Source of the DNA: an uncultured Prevotella sp.
Lineage (GTDB): Bacteria > Bacteroidota > Bacteroidia > Bacteroidales > Bacteroidaceae
NCBI GenBank assembly: GCA_945833995.1
Contig: CAMAGM010000005.1
Span: 1 to 42,280 of the forward strand
Reading direction: 5' to 3'
DNA length: 42,280 bases
Shown here: piece by piece, positions 16,403 to 25,268 of the stretch
Position numbering within the stretch: position 1 is the stretch's first letter
How the letters are laid out: every line of letters begins with the position of its first letter
Position numbers and translations under genes: made by a program
Notes under the pieces: model-generated
The model's database searches: none
What the model was told of the DNA's origin: nothing
Seen by the model: only the letters and a program-made list of their open reading frames with translations

Positions 16403-17896
16403 ATGGCAAATAGATATTTATTAGGATTTGACGTTGGCAGTAGCTCTGTAAAGGCTTCTCTTGTCAATGCGGATACAGGAAAATGCGTAGCTTCCGCATT
16501 TTATCCTGAACGTGAGGCTCCTATTACAGCCGTTAAGACTGGTTGGGCTGAACAGGACCCACAAATGTGGTGGGACAATGCAAAACTGAGTTTGAAGAAA
16601 ATAATGTCTGACTCAAATGCCAAGGCAGAGGAAATCAAGGCTATCGGTATATCTTATCAGATGCATGGGTTGGTATGCGTAGATAAGGAACTCAATGCCT
16701 TAAGACCCTCAATCATTTGGTGTGATTCAAGAGCCGTGACTTATGGTGAGAAGGCATTCCATACCATCGGTCAGGAAAAATGTCTTCAACATTTGCTCAA
16801 CTCTCCAGGGAATTTCACTGCGGCAAAGTTGGCATGGGTAAAGGAGAACGAACCTGAACTCTTTGAAAAGATATATAAGGTTATGCTCCCAGGTGATTAT
16901 ATTGCCATGAGGCTTTCTGGTGTGGCAAATACTACGGTTAGTGGACTTAGTGAGGGCATGTTCTGGGATTTCAAGGAAAACAAGGTTGCCGATTTCCTTA
17001 TGGATTACTATGGCTTTGACAATTCATTGCTGTCCGACATCGTGCCTACATTTAGCATTCAGGGAGAGGTTTCTGCAGAAGCTGCAGCTGAGACAGGTCT
17101 CCTAAAAGGTACGCCAATCACTTATCGTGCCGGCGATCAACCAAACAATGCCGTCAGTCTAAATGTGTTCAATCCAGGCGAGATCGCTTCTACTGCGGGA
17201 ACGTCAGGCGTCGTTTATGGTGTTCTTGGTGATATCAACTACGACAAGAAGAGTAGGGTGAACACATTCGCTCACGTCAACCATAGGGTTGACCAGACGC
17301 GCCTCGGCGTATTGCTTTGCATAAATGGTACAGGCATCTTGAATGCTTGGGTAAAAAGAAACATATTGTCGTCTGGCATAGGTTATGCCGAGATGAACGA
17401 CTTGGCATCAAAGGTTGCTATTGGTAGTGAGGGCGTCAGCGTGATACCTTTCGGCAATGGTGCTGAGCGAGTTTTGGAAAACAAGGAAATAGGTTGCTCT
17501 ATTTCAGGTCTCAGTTTCAACAAGCACAATAGTGCCCATATCGTTCGTGCTGCCCAGGAAGGCATTGTGTTCAGTTTCTGCTATGGTATGGAAATCATGC
17601 AGCAGATGGGTATGAACATCAAGAAGATTCATGCAGGAAAAGCCAATATGTTCTTGAGCGACATCTTCAGACAGACATTGGCTGGGGTAAGTGGAGCCAC
17701 CATCGAGCTCTATGACACCGACGGTAGCGTAGGAGCAGCCAAGGGTGCTGGTATTGGCGCAGGAATATACAAGGACAATAACGAGGCTTTCGCAACTTTG
17801 GACAAGTTAATGGTAATTGAGCCAGACGAGTCTAAGCGTTCTGAGTATCTCAGCGCTTATTCTGAGTGGAAGAGCCAATTGAATAAAATGATTTAG
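16403..17896 (+). CDS. xylB: Xylulokinase (FGGY carbohydrate kinase)
   Basis: Cytoplasmic ATP-dependent kinase that would turn D-xylulose into D-xylulose 5-phosphate for the pentose phosphate pathway. The 497 residues match XylB length. Visible signs are the N-terminal phosphate loop LGFDVGSSSVKA (Asp10), the substrate loop YQMHGL (85-90) typical of xylulokinases, IIWCDSRA, and the FGGY block with Asp245 as the likely catalytic base (YRAGDQPNNA), then STAGTSGVVYG. The ATG at 16403 gives a normal N-terminus. It stands alone between divergent and convergent operons; xylose isomerase is not in the window, so xylulose specificity rests on family likeness. A strong terminator follows. Confidence 0.9.
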   Translation: MANRYLLGFDVGSSSVKASLVNADTGKCVASAFYPEREAPITAVKTGWAEQDPQMWWDNAKLSLKKIMSDSNAKAEEIKAIGISYQMHGLVCVDKELNALRPSIIWCDSRAVTYGEKAFHTIGQEKCLQHLLNSPGNFTAAKLAWVKENEPELFEKIYKVMLPGDYIAMRLSGVANTTVSGLSEGMFWDFKENKVADFLMDYYGFDNSLLSDIVPTFSIQGEVSAEAAAETGLLKGTPITYRAGDQPNNAVSLNVFNPGEIASTAGTSGVVYGVLGDINYDKKSRVNTFAHVNHRVDQTRLGVLLCINGTGILNAWVKRNILSSGIGYAEMNDLASKVAIGSEGVSVIPFGNGAERVLENKEIGCSISGLSFNKHNSAHIVRAAQEGIVFSFCYGMEIMQQMGMNIKKIHAGKANMFLSDIFRQTLAGVSGATIELYDTDGSVGAAKGAGIGAGIYKDNNEAFATLDKLMVIEPDESKRSEYLSAYSEWKSQLNKMI

Positions 17897-17916
17897 TCAA
17901 ATTGAATAGAATAGTG

Positions 17917-17954
17917 AAAGGAAGCCAACTATTGTGGTTTGGCTTCCTTTTTTA
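17917..17954 (+). terminator. Rho-independent terminator after xylB
   Basis: An 11-bp perfect stem, AAAGGAAGCCA with TGGCTTCCTTT, encloses a 12-base loop and runs into a T-tract. It starts about 20 bp after the xylB stop and ends 4 bp before the convergent fucose synthase stop, so it may serve both directions. Confidence 0.85.
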
Positions 17955-17957
17955 TGT

Positions 17958-19130
17958 TTAGTCCAGACTTTCCTTATACCATTTGAATAGGCGTTCCACG
18001 CCGTCTTCTATCTCAACCTTGTGGGTCCACCCAAGGGAATGGAGCTTGTCAACGTTGATGAGCTTTCTCGGTGTTCCGTCCGGTTTGGTGGAGTCGAACT
18101 CAACTGTACCCTCAAATCCTATCGTCCGTACAATGATTTCGGCGAGGCTGCGGATTGTAAGTTCTTTGCCTGTGCCAACGTTGATGTGGCAATTACGTAT
18201 CTCACCCAACTGTGGTATGGCCCCGCCACGGCCTTGGCTGCTATCTCGGTTAACCTCGCCCGACGTTGAGACACCATAGAACACCGATGAGTATTTCTCT
18301 ATTCCGATAATATCCTTAAAATTGACATTCAACAGGACATGGACGCTTGCATCTGCCATATCCTCACTCCAAAGGAACTCGCGTAGGGGAGTTCCTGTTC
18401 CCCAAAGAACAACTTTGTTAGGATGTATTCCGTATTTGGCGAGAATTGCGGTAATCTCCTCTTTAGTACTTTCTCCATCTGTGCCCTCAACCGGACGCTT
18501 GTCCATGTCTTTTCTAATCATATCCCATCTCTCCTCATGAAGAAGTTTGGATAGATAGATTTTCCTCATCATTGCAGGCATGACATGGCTGTTCTCCAAA
18601 TGGAAATTGTCGTTTGGACCATACAGGTTGGTTGGCATTACCGCAATGTAGTTTGTGCCATATTGGAGATTGTAGCTCTCACACATCTTTAGACCTGCTA
18701 TCTTTGCTATGGCATACTCCTCATTGGTGTATTCCAATGGCGACGTCAGCAGTGCGTCTTCGCTCATAGGTTGTGGGGCATTTTTTGGATATATGCATGT
18801 CGATCCGAGGAAAAGAAGCTTTTTCACGCCGTGTGAATAGGCATTGCCAATGACGTTGCATTGCATCATCATATTCTGCATGATAAAGTCAGCCCTGTAT
18901 AGGGAGTTTGCCATAATGCCACCAACAAAAGCCGCTGCAAGTACCACTGCGTCAGGGCGTTCCTTGTCAAAGAAAGCCTTTACTGCCTGTTGGTCTGTCA
19001 GGTCCAGTTCCTTGTGTGAGCGTCCTATGAGATTGTTGTACCCACGCTGCCTTAGATTATTCCAAATGGCGGAACCAACCAGTCCATGGTGTCCCGCCAC
19101 ATATATTTTTGAATTCTTGTCCAATGTCAT
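17958..19130 (-). CDS. fcl: GDP-L-fucose synthase
   Basis: Short-chain dehydrogenase/reductase family enzyme that epimerises and reduces GDP-4-keto-6-deoxy-D-mannose to GDP-L-fucose with NADPH. The dinucleotide-binding motif GHHGLVGSA is at 13-21, and the catalytic triad is readable as Ser110 (LGSTCIYP), Tyr139 and Lys143 (YAIAK). At 390 residues it is about 70 longer than the E. coli enzyme; the extra length lies in two insertions, about 203-235 and 270-312. The start is 2 bp after the gmd stop, and manC lies upstream, so it completes a three-step pathway in one operon. The gene symbol wcaG is also used. Confidence 0.94.
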   Translation of the reverse strand: MTLDKNSKIYVAGHHGLVGSAIWNNLRQRGYNNLIGRSHKELDLTDQQAVKAFFDKERPDAVVLAAAFVGGIMANSLYRADFIMQNMMMQCNVIGNAYSHGVKKLLFLGSTCIYPKNAPQPMSEDALLTSPLEYTNEEYAIAKIAGLKMCESYNLQYGTNYIAVMPTNLYGPNDNFHLENSHVMPAMMRKIYLSKLLHEERWDMIRKDMDKRPVEGTDGESTKEEITAILAKYGIHPNKVVLWGTGTPLREFLWSEDMADASVHVLLNVNFKDIIGIEKYSSVFYGVSTSGEVNRDSSQGRGGAIPQLGEIRNCHINVGTGKELTIRSLAEIIVRTIGFEGTVEFDSTKPDGTPRKLINVDKLHSLGWTHKVEIEDGVERLFKWYKESLD

Positions 19131-19132
19131 AT

Positions 19133-20224
19133 TTATTCTGCCATCTGAGCCTTTAGGAAAAGCTTCTTTACGAACTTAAGGTCGTGCTCAACCATTATCT
19201 TTACGAGTTTCTCGAAGGAGGTCTTTGTCGGATTCCAACCGAGTTTCTCCTTAGCCTTTGCAGGATTTCCAAGCAGTTGGTCAACTTCCGCAGGGCGGAA
19301 ATATTTCGGATCAACCTCGACAAGCGATTTTCCTGTAGCCTTGTCATAGCCTTTCTCATCAACGCCTTCGCCTTTCCACTCAAGTTCTATTCCCACATTT
19401 TTAAACGCGAGAGTGGCAAATTCCCTCACGGTATGGTATTCGCCTGTGGCGATGACAAAGTCATCCGGCTCTGGCTGCTGAAGAATGAGCCACATACACT
19501 CCACATAGTCTTTCGCATATCCCCAATCTCGTAATGAATTCAAGTTGCCGAGGTATAATTTGTCCTGATATCCTTGGGCAATTCTTGCTGCGGCAAGGGT
19601 TATCTTCCTGGTTACAAAATTCTCACCGCGGCGTTCACTCTCGTGATTGAACAAAATGCCATTGCAGCAATACATGTTGTATGACTCGCGATAGTTCTTC
19701 ATAATCCAAAAACCATATAGCTTTGCCACAGCGTATGGAGAACGTGGGTAGAATGGGGTTGTCTCGCTTTGTGGCACCTCTTGTACCTTGCCGTACAACT
19801 CGGAAGTTGACGCTTGGTATATTCTACAGGAATGTTCAAGTCCACATATCCTGACTGCCTCAAGAAGGCGTAGCGTACCTACAGCATCAGTGTCGGCAGT
19901 ATATTCAGGAACATCAAATGAGACCTTGACATGGCTTTGTGCGGCAAGGTTGTAAATCTCGTTTGGTTTTGTCTCCCCAATAATCCTAATCAAAGACGAG
20001 GAGTCGGTCATGTCTGCCCAGTGCAGGTTTACCAATCGTGATTTTTTCATGTCCCTCACCCATTCGTCGAGATACAGATGTTCGATACGTCCAGTGTTGA
20101 ATGAGGACGAACGTCTGAGAAGTCCGTGCACCTCATATCCTTTTTCGATTAGGAACTCTGCCAAATATGATCCGTCCTGGCCTGTAATTCCTGTTATTAG
20201 AGCAACTTTTTTAGTCATGTTCAT
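19133..20224 (-). CDS. gmd: GDP-mannose 4,6-dehydratase
   Basis: Converts GDP-D-mannose to GDP-4-keto-6-deoxy-D-mannose. The 363-residue protein has the Rossmann motif [13 protein letters not shown] (11-23), the [11 protein letters not shown] region, the active-site STSELYG (139-145) and SPYAVAK with Tyr164 and Lys168. The family signature [18 protein letters not shown] is intact. ATG at 20224 is used; a second ATG at 20218 ([10 protein letters not shown]) fits the family start as well. It follows manC by 5 bp and precedes fcl by 2 bp. Confidence 0.96.
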   Translation of the reverse strand: MNMTKKVALITGITGQDGSYLAEFLIEKGYEVHGLLRRSSSFNTGRIEHLYLDEWVRDMKKSRLVNLHWADMTDSSSLIRIIGETKPNEIYNLAAQSHVKVSFDVPEYTADTDAVGTLRLLEAVRICGLEHSCRIYQASTSELYGKVQEVPQSETTPFYPRSPYAVAKLYGFWIMKNYRESYNMYCCNGILFNHESERRGENFVTRKITLAAARIAQGYQDKLYLGNLNSLRDWGYAKDYVECMWLILQQPEPDDFVIATGEYHTVREFATLAFKNVGIELEWKGEGVDEKGYDKATGKSLVEVDPKYFRPAEVDQLLGNPAKAKEKLGWNPTKTSFEKLVKIMVEHDLKFVKKLFLKAQMAE

Positions 20225-20229
20225 TTATC

Positions 20230-21294
20230 CTATTGTTCTATAAATTGTTTGATTCTCTGTTCTTCTGATAATTTGCATATCAGCAAGGTGTCGTTGTTTT
20301 CTGCCACAATATATCCATCAAGTCCCTGGATAATCACCTTCTTTTCCTGAAGTGTATGTACCATGCAGTTCTTTGACTCGTAGAGTTGGATATCATTGCC
20401 AATGCAGCCATTACCATATAAGTCTTTCTTCGTTTGCGTCAATAGCGAGCCCCATGTGCCAAGGTCGCTCCATCCAAAGTCAGAGGGGCATACGAATATC
20501 TCTTCCGCTTTTTCCATAATGGCATAGTCAACGGAAATGTTCTCACATGAAGGGAATACCTTGTCAATAGTCTCTTGTTCCTTGTCTGTTCCATATATTG
20601 GGAGTATGGACTCAAAAATCTTCGACATCTTTGGTTGATACACCCTAAAGGCATTTACTATCGTGCTGACGTTCCATAGGAAGATACCGGAATTCCAGAA
20701 GAAATTGTTCTTCTTGATATATTGCTGGGCTGTTGCCAAATCAGGTTTCTCCCTAAACGAGTCAACCCTGAATATCTCCTTGTTGCGGAGCGAGCTTGAC
20801 GTTAGGTCTGCCTGTATATAGCCATAGCCTGTCTCTGGGCGTGTGGGTTTAAGTCCAAGGGTAACGATGGCGTCAGTCTCACCGGTGAATTTAAGACATT
20901 CCTTTATTATACGGCGGAATTCCACGGTGTCTGTGACGATATGGTCGCTCGGGGCAACAACGATATTTGCCTTGGGATCGATGGATTTTATTCTCCAACT
21001 TACGTAAGCTATGCAAGGAGCCGTGTTGCGTCGGCAAGGCTCGCATAGTATATGGTCGGTGGGCAGTTTCGGAAGTTGGCTCTTTACGATGTCAACATAC
21101 TTCACGTTGGTAACTATCCACGTGTTTTCAGGTTCACAGATGCCGTCGAATCTTTCAATGGTCATCTGAAGCAGTGATTTGCCGGTGCCGAGAACGTCAA
21201 TGAATTGCTTGGGCATCTCATTCGTACTCATTGGCCAGAATCTACTACCAACACCTCCAGCCATAATCACCAAATGATTCTTTCTTAGTGCCAT
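20230..21294 (-). CDS. manC: Mannose-1-phosphate guanylyltransferase
   Basis: Makes GDP-mannose from mannose 1-phosphate and GTP. The N-terminus VIMAGGVGSRFWPMSTNEMPKQF is the pyrophosphorylase signature; VVAPSDHIV, GYGYIQ, FREKPD and WNSGIFLW follow in family order. At 354 residues it has only the guanylyltransferase part, without the phosphomannose isomerase domain of two-function enzymes. It is first in the manC-gmd-fcl operon and has a well-matched promoter at 21321-21351. Its product feeds the two following genes and probably the polysaccharide glycosyltransferases nearby. Confidence 0.95.
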   Translation of the reverse strand: MALRKNHLVIMAGGVGSRFWPMSTNEMPKQFIDVLGTGKSLLQMTIERFDGICEPENTWIVTNVKYVDIVKSQLPKLPTDHILCEPCRRNTAPCIAYVSWRIKSIDPKANIVVAPSDHIVTDTVEFRRIIKECLKFTGETDAIVTLGLKPTRPETGYGYIQADLTSSSLRNKEIFRVDSFREKPDLATAQQYIKKNNFFWNSGIFLWNVSTIVNAFRVYQPKMSKIFESILPIYGTDKEQETIDKVFPSCENISVDYAIMEKAEEIFVCPSDFGWSDLGTWGSLLTQTKKDLYGNGCIGNDIQLYESKNCMVHTLQEKKVIIQGLDGYIVAENNDTLLICKLSEEQRIKQFIEQ

Positions 21295-21320
21295 AATCAG
21301 TTCTATTTTTTAATAATCGG

Positions 21321-21351
21321 CAAAATTACATAAAAAAAAGATATAAACCAA
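21321..21351 (-). promoter_or_regulatory. Promoter TTG-N20-TAATTTTG for manC-gmd-fcl
   Basis: Minus-strand TTG (21351-21349), 20 bases, then TAATTTTG (21328-21321): a full match to the Bacteroidetes pattern, 26 bp before the manC ATG. The upstream DedA gene ends only 2 bp away. Confidence 0.75.
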
Positions 21352-21352
21352 A

Positions 21353-22003
21353 TTATACGCTGTGTTTTTTTAAATTCTCCTTTTTTTGCCTCTTTATCAG
21401 CGCTTTTATAGTAAAAAAGGCTGCCACAAGCAATACGGCTGCTACTATTACTATCTTGATATACTCAGAATACTCGTCAATCTTGGCATTTAGCTCACTT
21501 TCCGGCACTATTGAGTGCAGATACCAGCCAAGGGCAGCAAGTATTGTGTTCCATACGCCAGCACCAATAGTTGTATAGATAATAAACTTGCCAAAATTCA
21601 TCTTTGCCAAACCAGCGGGAACGGATATCAATTGACGTATAACAGGCAGCAAACGTCCTGTCAGGGTAGCTACCACACCGTGGTCATCAAAATACTTCTC
21701 GCTCCTCATCACTTTCTCCTCGTTGAGCAGGCATAGCTTGCCCCACTTGCTCCTAACGAATCTATAGACCAACGGACGGCCCAGATAGTAAGCGAACGCA
21801 TAGTTTATTGTTGCTCCCAAGTCAGCTCCAATAGTGGCAAAAAGCACTACAAGGAACACGTTCTGATAACCGGCGGCCGCATGGTATGCCGCTGGGGCAA
21901 CAACCACTTCCGAGGGGAATGGAATTACCGTGCTCTCAATCAGCATCAACAACAATATCGTACCATAGTTCAAGTTGTCTAAAAGACTTGATGTAAAGTT
22001 CAT
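21353..22003 (-). CDS. DedA-family membrane protein
   Basis: Inner-membrane protein of the DedA/SNARE-associated (PF09335) family, whose members include undecaprenyl-phosphate and phospholipid flippases. The 216 residues carry the family blocks ESTVIPFPSEVVV (with the conserved Pro and acidic residue) and TGRLLPVIRQLISVPAGLAKM, the Arg-containing re-entrant segment. About four to five hydrophobic segments and a Lys-rich C-terminus are visible. It starts 9 bp after the TPR gene's stop and is the last gene of the glnS operon. Recycling of the lipid carrier used by the nearby polysaccharide system is an attractive but unproved role. Confidence 0.9.
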   Translation of the reverse strand: MNFTSSLLDNLNYGTILLLMLIESTVIPFPSEVVVAPAAYHAAAGYQNVFLVVLFATIGADLGATINYAFAYYLGRPLVYRFVRSKWGKLCLLNEEKVMRSEKYFDDHGVVATLTGRLLPVIRQLISVPAGLAKMNFGKFIIYTTIGAGVWNTILAALGWYLHSIVPESELNAKIDEYSEYIKIVIVAAVLLVAAFFTIKALIKRQKKENLKKHSV

Positions 22004-22012
22004 AAGATTTTA

Positions 22013-23434
22013 TTAATTATTTTTCTTGTTCTTCATATAATCGTAATACTCGGAAGGTTTCATGCCTTCGGGAAAAAGGGTGTGGAGAGCCATCTCCACT
22101 TCCTCGGGATTCCGCTCAATTGCTATCTTCAGGTATTTGAGGAACTCTTCATCCTTTTCAAGGTCATAGCAGTATAAGGCATAGTATGAATAACCAAACA
22201 GCATATTCGGGTCATCCAGAGGATAGTTGTCACGCATCAGCATATAGGCGGCATCAATGAGGTGATTCTCGTATAGTACGACACTGACCTTTAGGACGAA
22301 AACTGGCGAGTAGTTGGTGGCTTCCAATATCGTGGCAAGTGTCACGATGCCTTCCTTTGTCCTTCCTGTCTCCAAAAATACATAGCTCTTTAGTAGTGCG
22401 GCATGGAATTTGTCTTTATTGCTCTTGAGCTTCGCAAGCTTGTCAATGTACTTCAATGCCATGGGCGCGTTCTCAATGTGGCTATATGCCAAGGCGATGT
22501 TCTCATATATGCTATGCAGGATGTCAGGGGCGTTGTTCGCATATTTTTCAGCCTTTTTGTATGCAAGAATCGCTGAGGCATTCTTAGAGAGATTCATGTA
22601 GCAATAACCTATTTGCATATAGCTATTGACATCAGACGGATACTGTTTCAAGTATGTCTTATAGAATTCTATTGCATCCTCAAAACGGTACATCCTCATA
22701 AGCACTTGAGCCTTTGACAACAATCCCCCTGGATTATCGGGAGCTACGGCAAGTGAGTATTCGCTACTGGTCAATGCTTCTGGCACTTTGTCGTTCATAA
22801 GCTGTGCTCCAGACATCAAGTTCCAATATTTGTGATCAAAGGGATTACTGTCGATGAGCTTATTCAGCATTTTCTCAACCTTATCGATCTCTCCCAACGA
22901 GCTGAGAGTCCTTACTTTCAGCTCTATATAGTCATCCGTGTTCCTATCCTCTACTTTCTTGAGCCATTTGTAAGCGTACTCAAAATAGCTGTAGTCGAAG
23001 AATGTGTTTGCGGCATCCAGTATGCAGTTGTCCATTTCCTCCTCATCGGCAACCTCCATCACCTCGTCAAACAGCATGTCCGCTTCCTCGGGGTTGTTTC
23101 TCGCAAGGAAAATCTCAGCCTTGACGTATTTGTAGTCTATTTCCTTGTCCGACACGTTCTCTGCCAACTCATCGGCTTTGTCCAATTGGTTGGCATCAAT
23201 ATATTTCCTGACTTTGAACGTAATCGGGCCTGACGCACCTGGAAACATCGTTAGGGCATAGTCTGCTGCCTGTTCTGCCTTGTCGTCCATGTGCATCATA
23301 TTGTAATAATCGACGATGTCCGTCAAATCATCGGCATCCAGGAATATCGGATGCCCTGATTTGACGGAATCCTCATATGCTTTCAGGTTTTCCCTGAACT
23401 CTTCGTTGTTAAAGTATTCCTCGTCTATTTGCAT
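22013..23434 (-). CDS. Tetratricopeptide repeat protein
   Basis: The 473-residue protein is almost all helical repeats. TPR-like units with the W-L-G-Y-A-F-A-P pattern can be followed from about residue 45 to 440, for example PDNPGGLLSKAQVLMRMYRFEDAIEFYKTYLKQYP and PSDVNSYMQIGYCYMNLSKNASAILAYKKAEKYA. There is no signal peptide and the N-terminus is acidic, so it is likely cytoplasmic. Its ATG directly follows the glnS stop (TAA-ATG), showing tight coupling. TPR proteins act as interaction scaffolds; no specific partner can be named. Confidence 0.87.
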   Translation of the reverse strand: MQIDEEYFNNEEFRENLKAYEDSVKSGHPIFLDADDLTDIVDYYNMMHMDDKAEQAADYALTMFPGASGPITFKVRKYIDANQLDKADELAENVSDKEIDYKYVKAEIFLARNNPEEADMLFDEVMEVADEEEMDNCILDAANTFFDYSYFEYAYKWLKKVEDRNTDDYIELKVRTLSSLGEIDKVEKMLNKLIDSNPFDHKYWNLMSGAQLMNDKVPEALTSSEYSLAVAPDNPGGLLSKAQVLMRMYRFEDAIEFYKTYLKQYPSDVNSYMQIGYCYMNLSKNASAILAYKKAEKYANNAPDILHSIYENIALAYSHIENAPMALKYIDKLAKLKSNKDKFHAALLKSYVFLETGRTKEGIVTLATILEATNYSPVFVLKVSVVLYENHLIDAAYMLMRDNYPLDDPNMLFGYSYYALYCYDLEKDEEFLKYLKIAIERNPEEVEMALHTLFPEGMKPSEYYDYMKNKKNN

Positions 23435-25204
23435 TTACTTGTTTATCTTTGCCCATGTGTCCTTGAGCCCTACGGTGCGGTTGAAAACGAGCTTTTCAGG
23501 AGTGGAGTCGAGATCGGGGGTATAGTAGCCGATGCGCTGGAACTGCAGATAGTCCATTGGTTTGCGTGTGGCAAGCCATTTTTCTACGTAGGCCTTCCTG
23601 ATTTCGAGGCTGTTGGGGTTGAGGAAGGGGCGCATGGCCTCTATGCCTCTAACGTCGCCGTTGGCTTTCGAGTAGGCTGCCACCTCGTCTCTCGGGTTCT
23701 CCACCATCCAGAGTCGGTCATAGTTGCGCACCTCTGCTTCTATGCAGTGGTTGCAACTCACCCAGTGGATGGTCTTTCCCTTGATCTTCATGTTGCAGTT
23801 GGCCTCTCCCGTCTTGGTTTCGGGAATGAGTTCAGCGTGAATCTCTGTGATGTTGCCGTCGGCATCCTTCACCACACACTCGTTGATGTCTTCGGGACAC
23901 TGGATGATATAGCTGTTCTTGAGTCTCACCTGTTTGCCCGGTCCGAGTCGGAAGAACTTCTTGGGGGCATCTTCCATGAAGTCGTCGCGTTCGATCCATA
24001 GTTCGCGGCTGAACTCAATCTCGTGGGTGCCGTCTGCCTCGTTTTCCGGATTATTGATGACCTGATAGGTTTCGGTCACTCCTTCGGGGAAGTTGGTGAT
24101 GACGAGTTTCACGGGGTCGATGACCGCACTTACGCGCTGAGCCCGTTTGTTCAGGTCGTCTCGTACTGCCGCCTCGAAGAGCGACATCTGGTTGAGTGCG
24201 TCGAACTTGGTGTATCCTATCTTGTCGATAAACGAGATGATACCCTCGGGACTGTAGCCACGGCGGCGGAATCCACAGATGGTAGGCATGCGCGGGTCAT
24301 CCCATCCGTTGACCACTCCCTCCTTGACGAGCACGAGCAGGTTGCGTTTAGAGAGCAGGATATGGGTGAGGTTCAGTTTGTTGAACTCCATCTGCCGGGG
24401 GCGGTTGTCATCGAGTGGCTGGTCGTCATGTCCGGCAATCTTTGCCCAGTCAACAAAGAGGTCGTAGAGCGGACGGTGGCTTACGAACTCCAGGGTGCAG
24501 AGCGAGTGGGTCACTCCTTCCCAGTAGTCGCACTGACCGTGGGTATAGTCATACATCGGGTAGGCGTTCCACTTGTTGCCTGTACGCCAGTGTGGTATGT
24601 TCAGTACGCGGTACATGATGGGGTCGCGGAAGTGCATATTGGGGCTTGCCATATCAATCTTGGCTCTGAGTACCATCTTTCCAGGTTCCATGTTTCCCGA
24701 GTTCATCTCTTCGAAGAGCCGCAGGTTCTCCTCCACGGGTCGGTTTCGGTAGGGCGACTCCGTTCCAGGTTGTGTGGGTGTGCCCTTCTGTTGGGCAATC
24801 TCCTCGGCAGTCTGTTCGTCGATGTATGCCTTTCCCTCTTTGATGAGTTCCACGGCGAGGTCCCAGAGTTGCTGGAAATAGTCGCTGGCATAGAGAATCT
24901 TGTTCCACTTGAATCCGAGCCATTCGATGTCCTTTTTGATGGCCTCTACATATTCCGTGTCTTCCTTCTGGGGGTTGGTGTCATCCATACGAAGGTTGCA
25001 GACACCCCCATATTTCTGTGCCATTCCAAAGTCGATGGCGATGGCTTTGGCGTGTCCGATATGCAGGTAGCCGTTGGGTTCGGGTGGGAAACGGGTTTGT
25101 ATTCTTCCTCCGTTTTTACCCTTGGTGAGATCGTCTTCTATAATCTGTTCTACAAAGCTGAGGCTCTTCTTCTCCTCACTTTCAACGGTTTTCTTTTCTT
25201 CCAT
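23435..25204 (-). CDS. glnS: Glutaminyl-tRNA synthetase
   Basis: Class I aminoacyl-tRNA synthetase that charges tRNA-Gln. The 589 residues include the HIGH motif at 48-51 (PPEPNGYLHIGHAKA), a KMSKS-type LLSKR at 283-287, the DDTNPQKE loop, and the GVTHSLCTLEF and WDDPRMPT blocks typical of GlnRS rather than GluRS. The C-terminal anticodon-binding beta barrels are complete, ending in FNRTVGLKDTWAK. The N-terminal 15 residues are charged and probably flexible. By eye its codons are richer in G and C than those of the neighbouring genes. It is first in an operon with the TPR and DedA genes. No standard promoter was found in the 64 bp upstream. Confidence 0.97.
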   Translation of the reverse strand: MEEKKTVESEEKKSLSFVEQIIEDDLTKGKNGGRIQTRFPPEPNGYLHIGHAKAIAIDFGMAQKYGGVCNLRMDDTNPQKEDTEYVEAIKKDIEWLGFKWNKILYASDYFQQLWDLAVELIKEGKAYIDEQTAEEIAQQKGTPTQPGTESPYRNRPVEENLRLFEEMNSGNMEPGKMVLRAKIDMASPNMHFRDPIMYRVLNIPHWRTGNKWNAYPMYDYTHGQCDYWEGVTHSLCTLEFVSHRPLYDLFVDWAKIAGHDDQPLDDNRPRQMEFNKLNLTHILLSKRNLLVLVKEGVVNGWDDPRMPTICGFRRRGYSPEGIISFIDKIGYTKFDALNQMSLFEAAVRDDLNKRAQRVSAVIDPVKLVITNFPEGVTETYQVINNPENEADGTHEIEFSRELWIERDDFMEDAPKKFFRLGPGKQVRLKNSYIIQCPEDINECVVKDADGNITEIHAELIPETKTGEANCNMKIKGKTIHWVSCNHCIEAEVRNYDRLWMVENPRDEVAAYSKANGDVRGIEAMRPFLNPNSLEIRKAYVEKWLATRKPMDYLQFQRIGYYTPDLDSTPEKLVFNRTVGLKDTWAKINK

Positions 25205-25268
25205 TGTGTTTCTGATATATTGTTTTTTTTATTTTGTCTTATATATATAATAAGGTGAAGTGTGATAC

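Noticed and set aside
24023..25258. 411-residue plus-strand frame opposite glnS
   Set aside because: It mirrors a firmly identified, G/C-rich gene. Such long antisense frames arise from codon bias, and the predicted protein has no domain.
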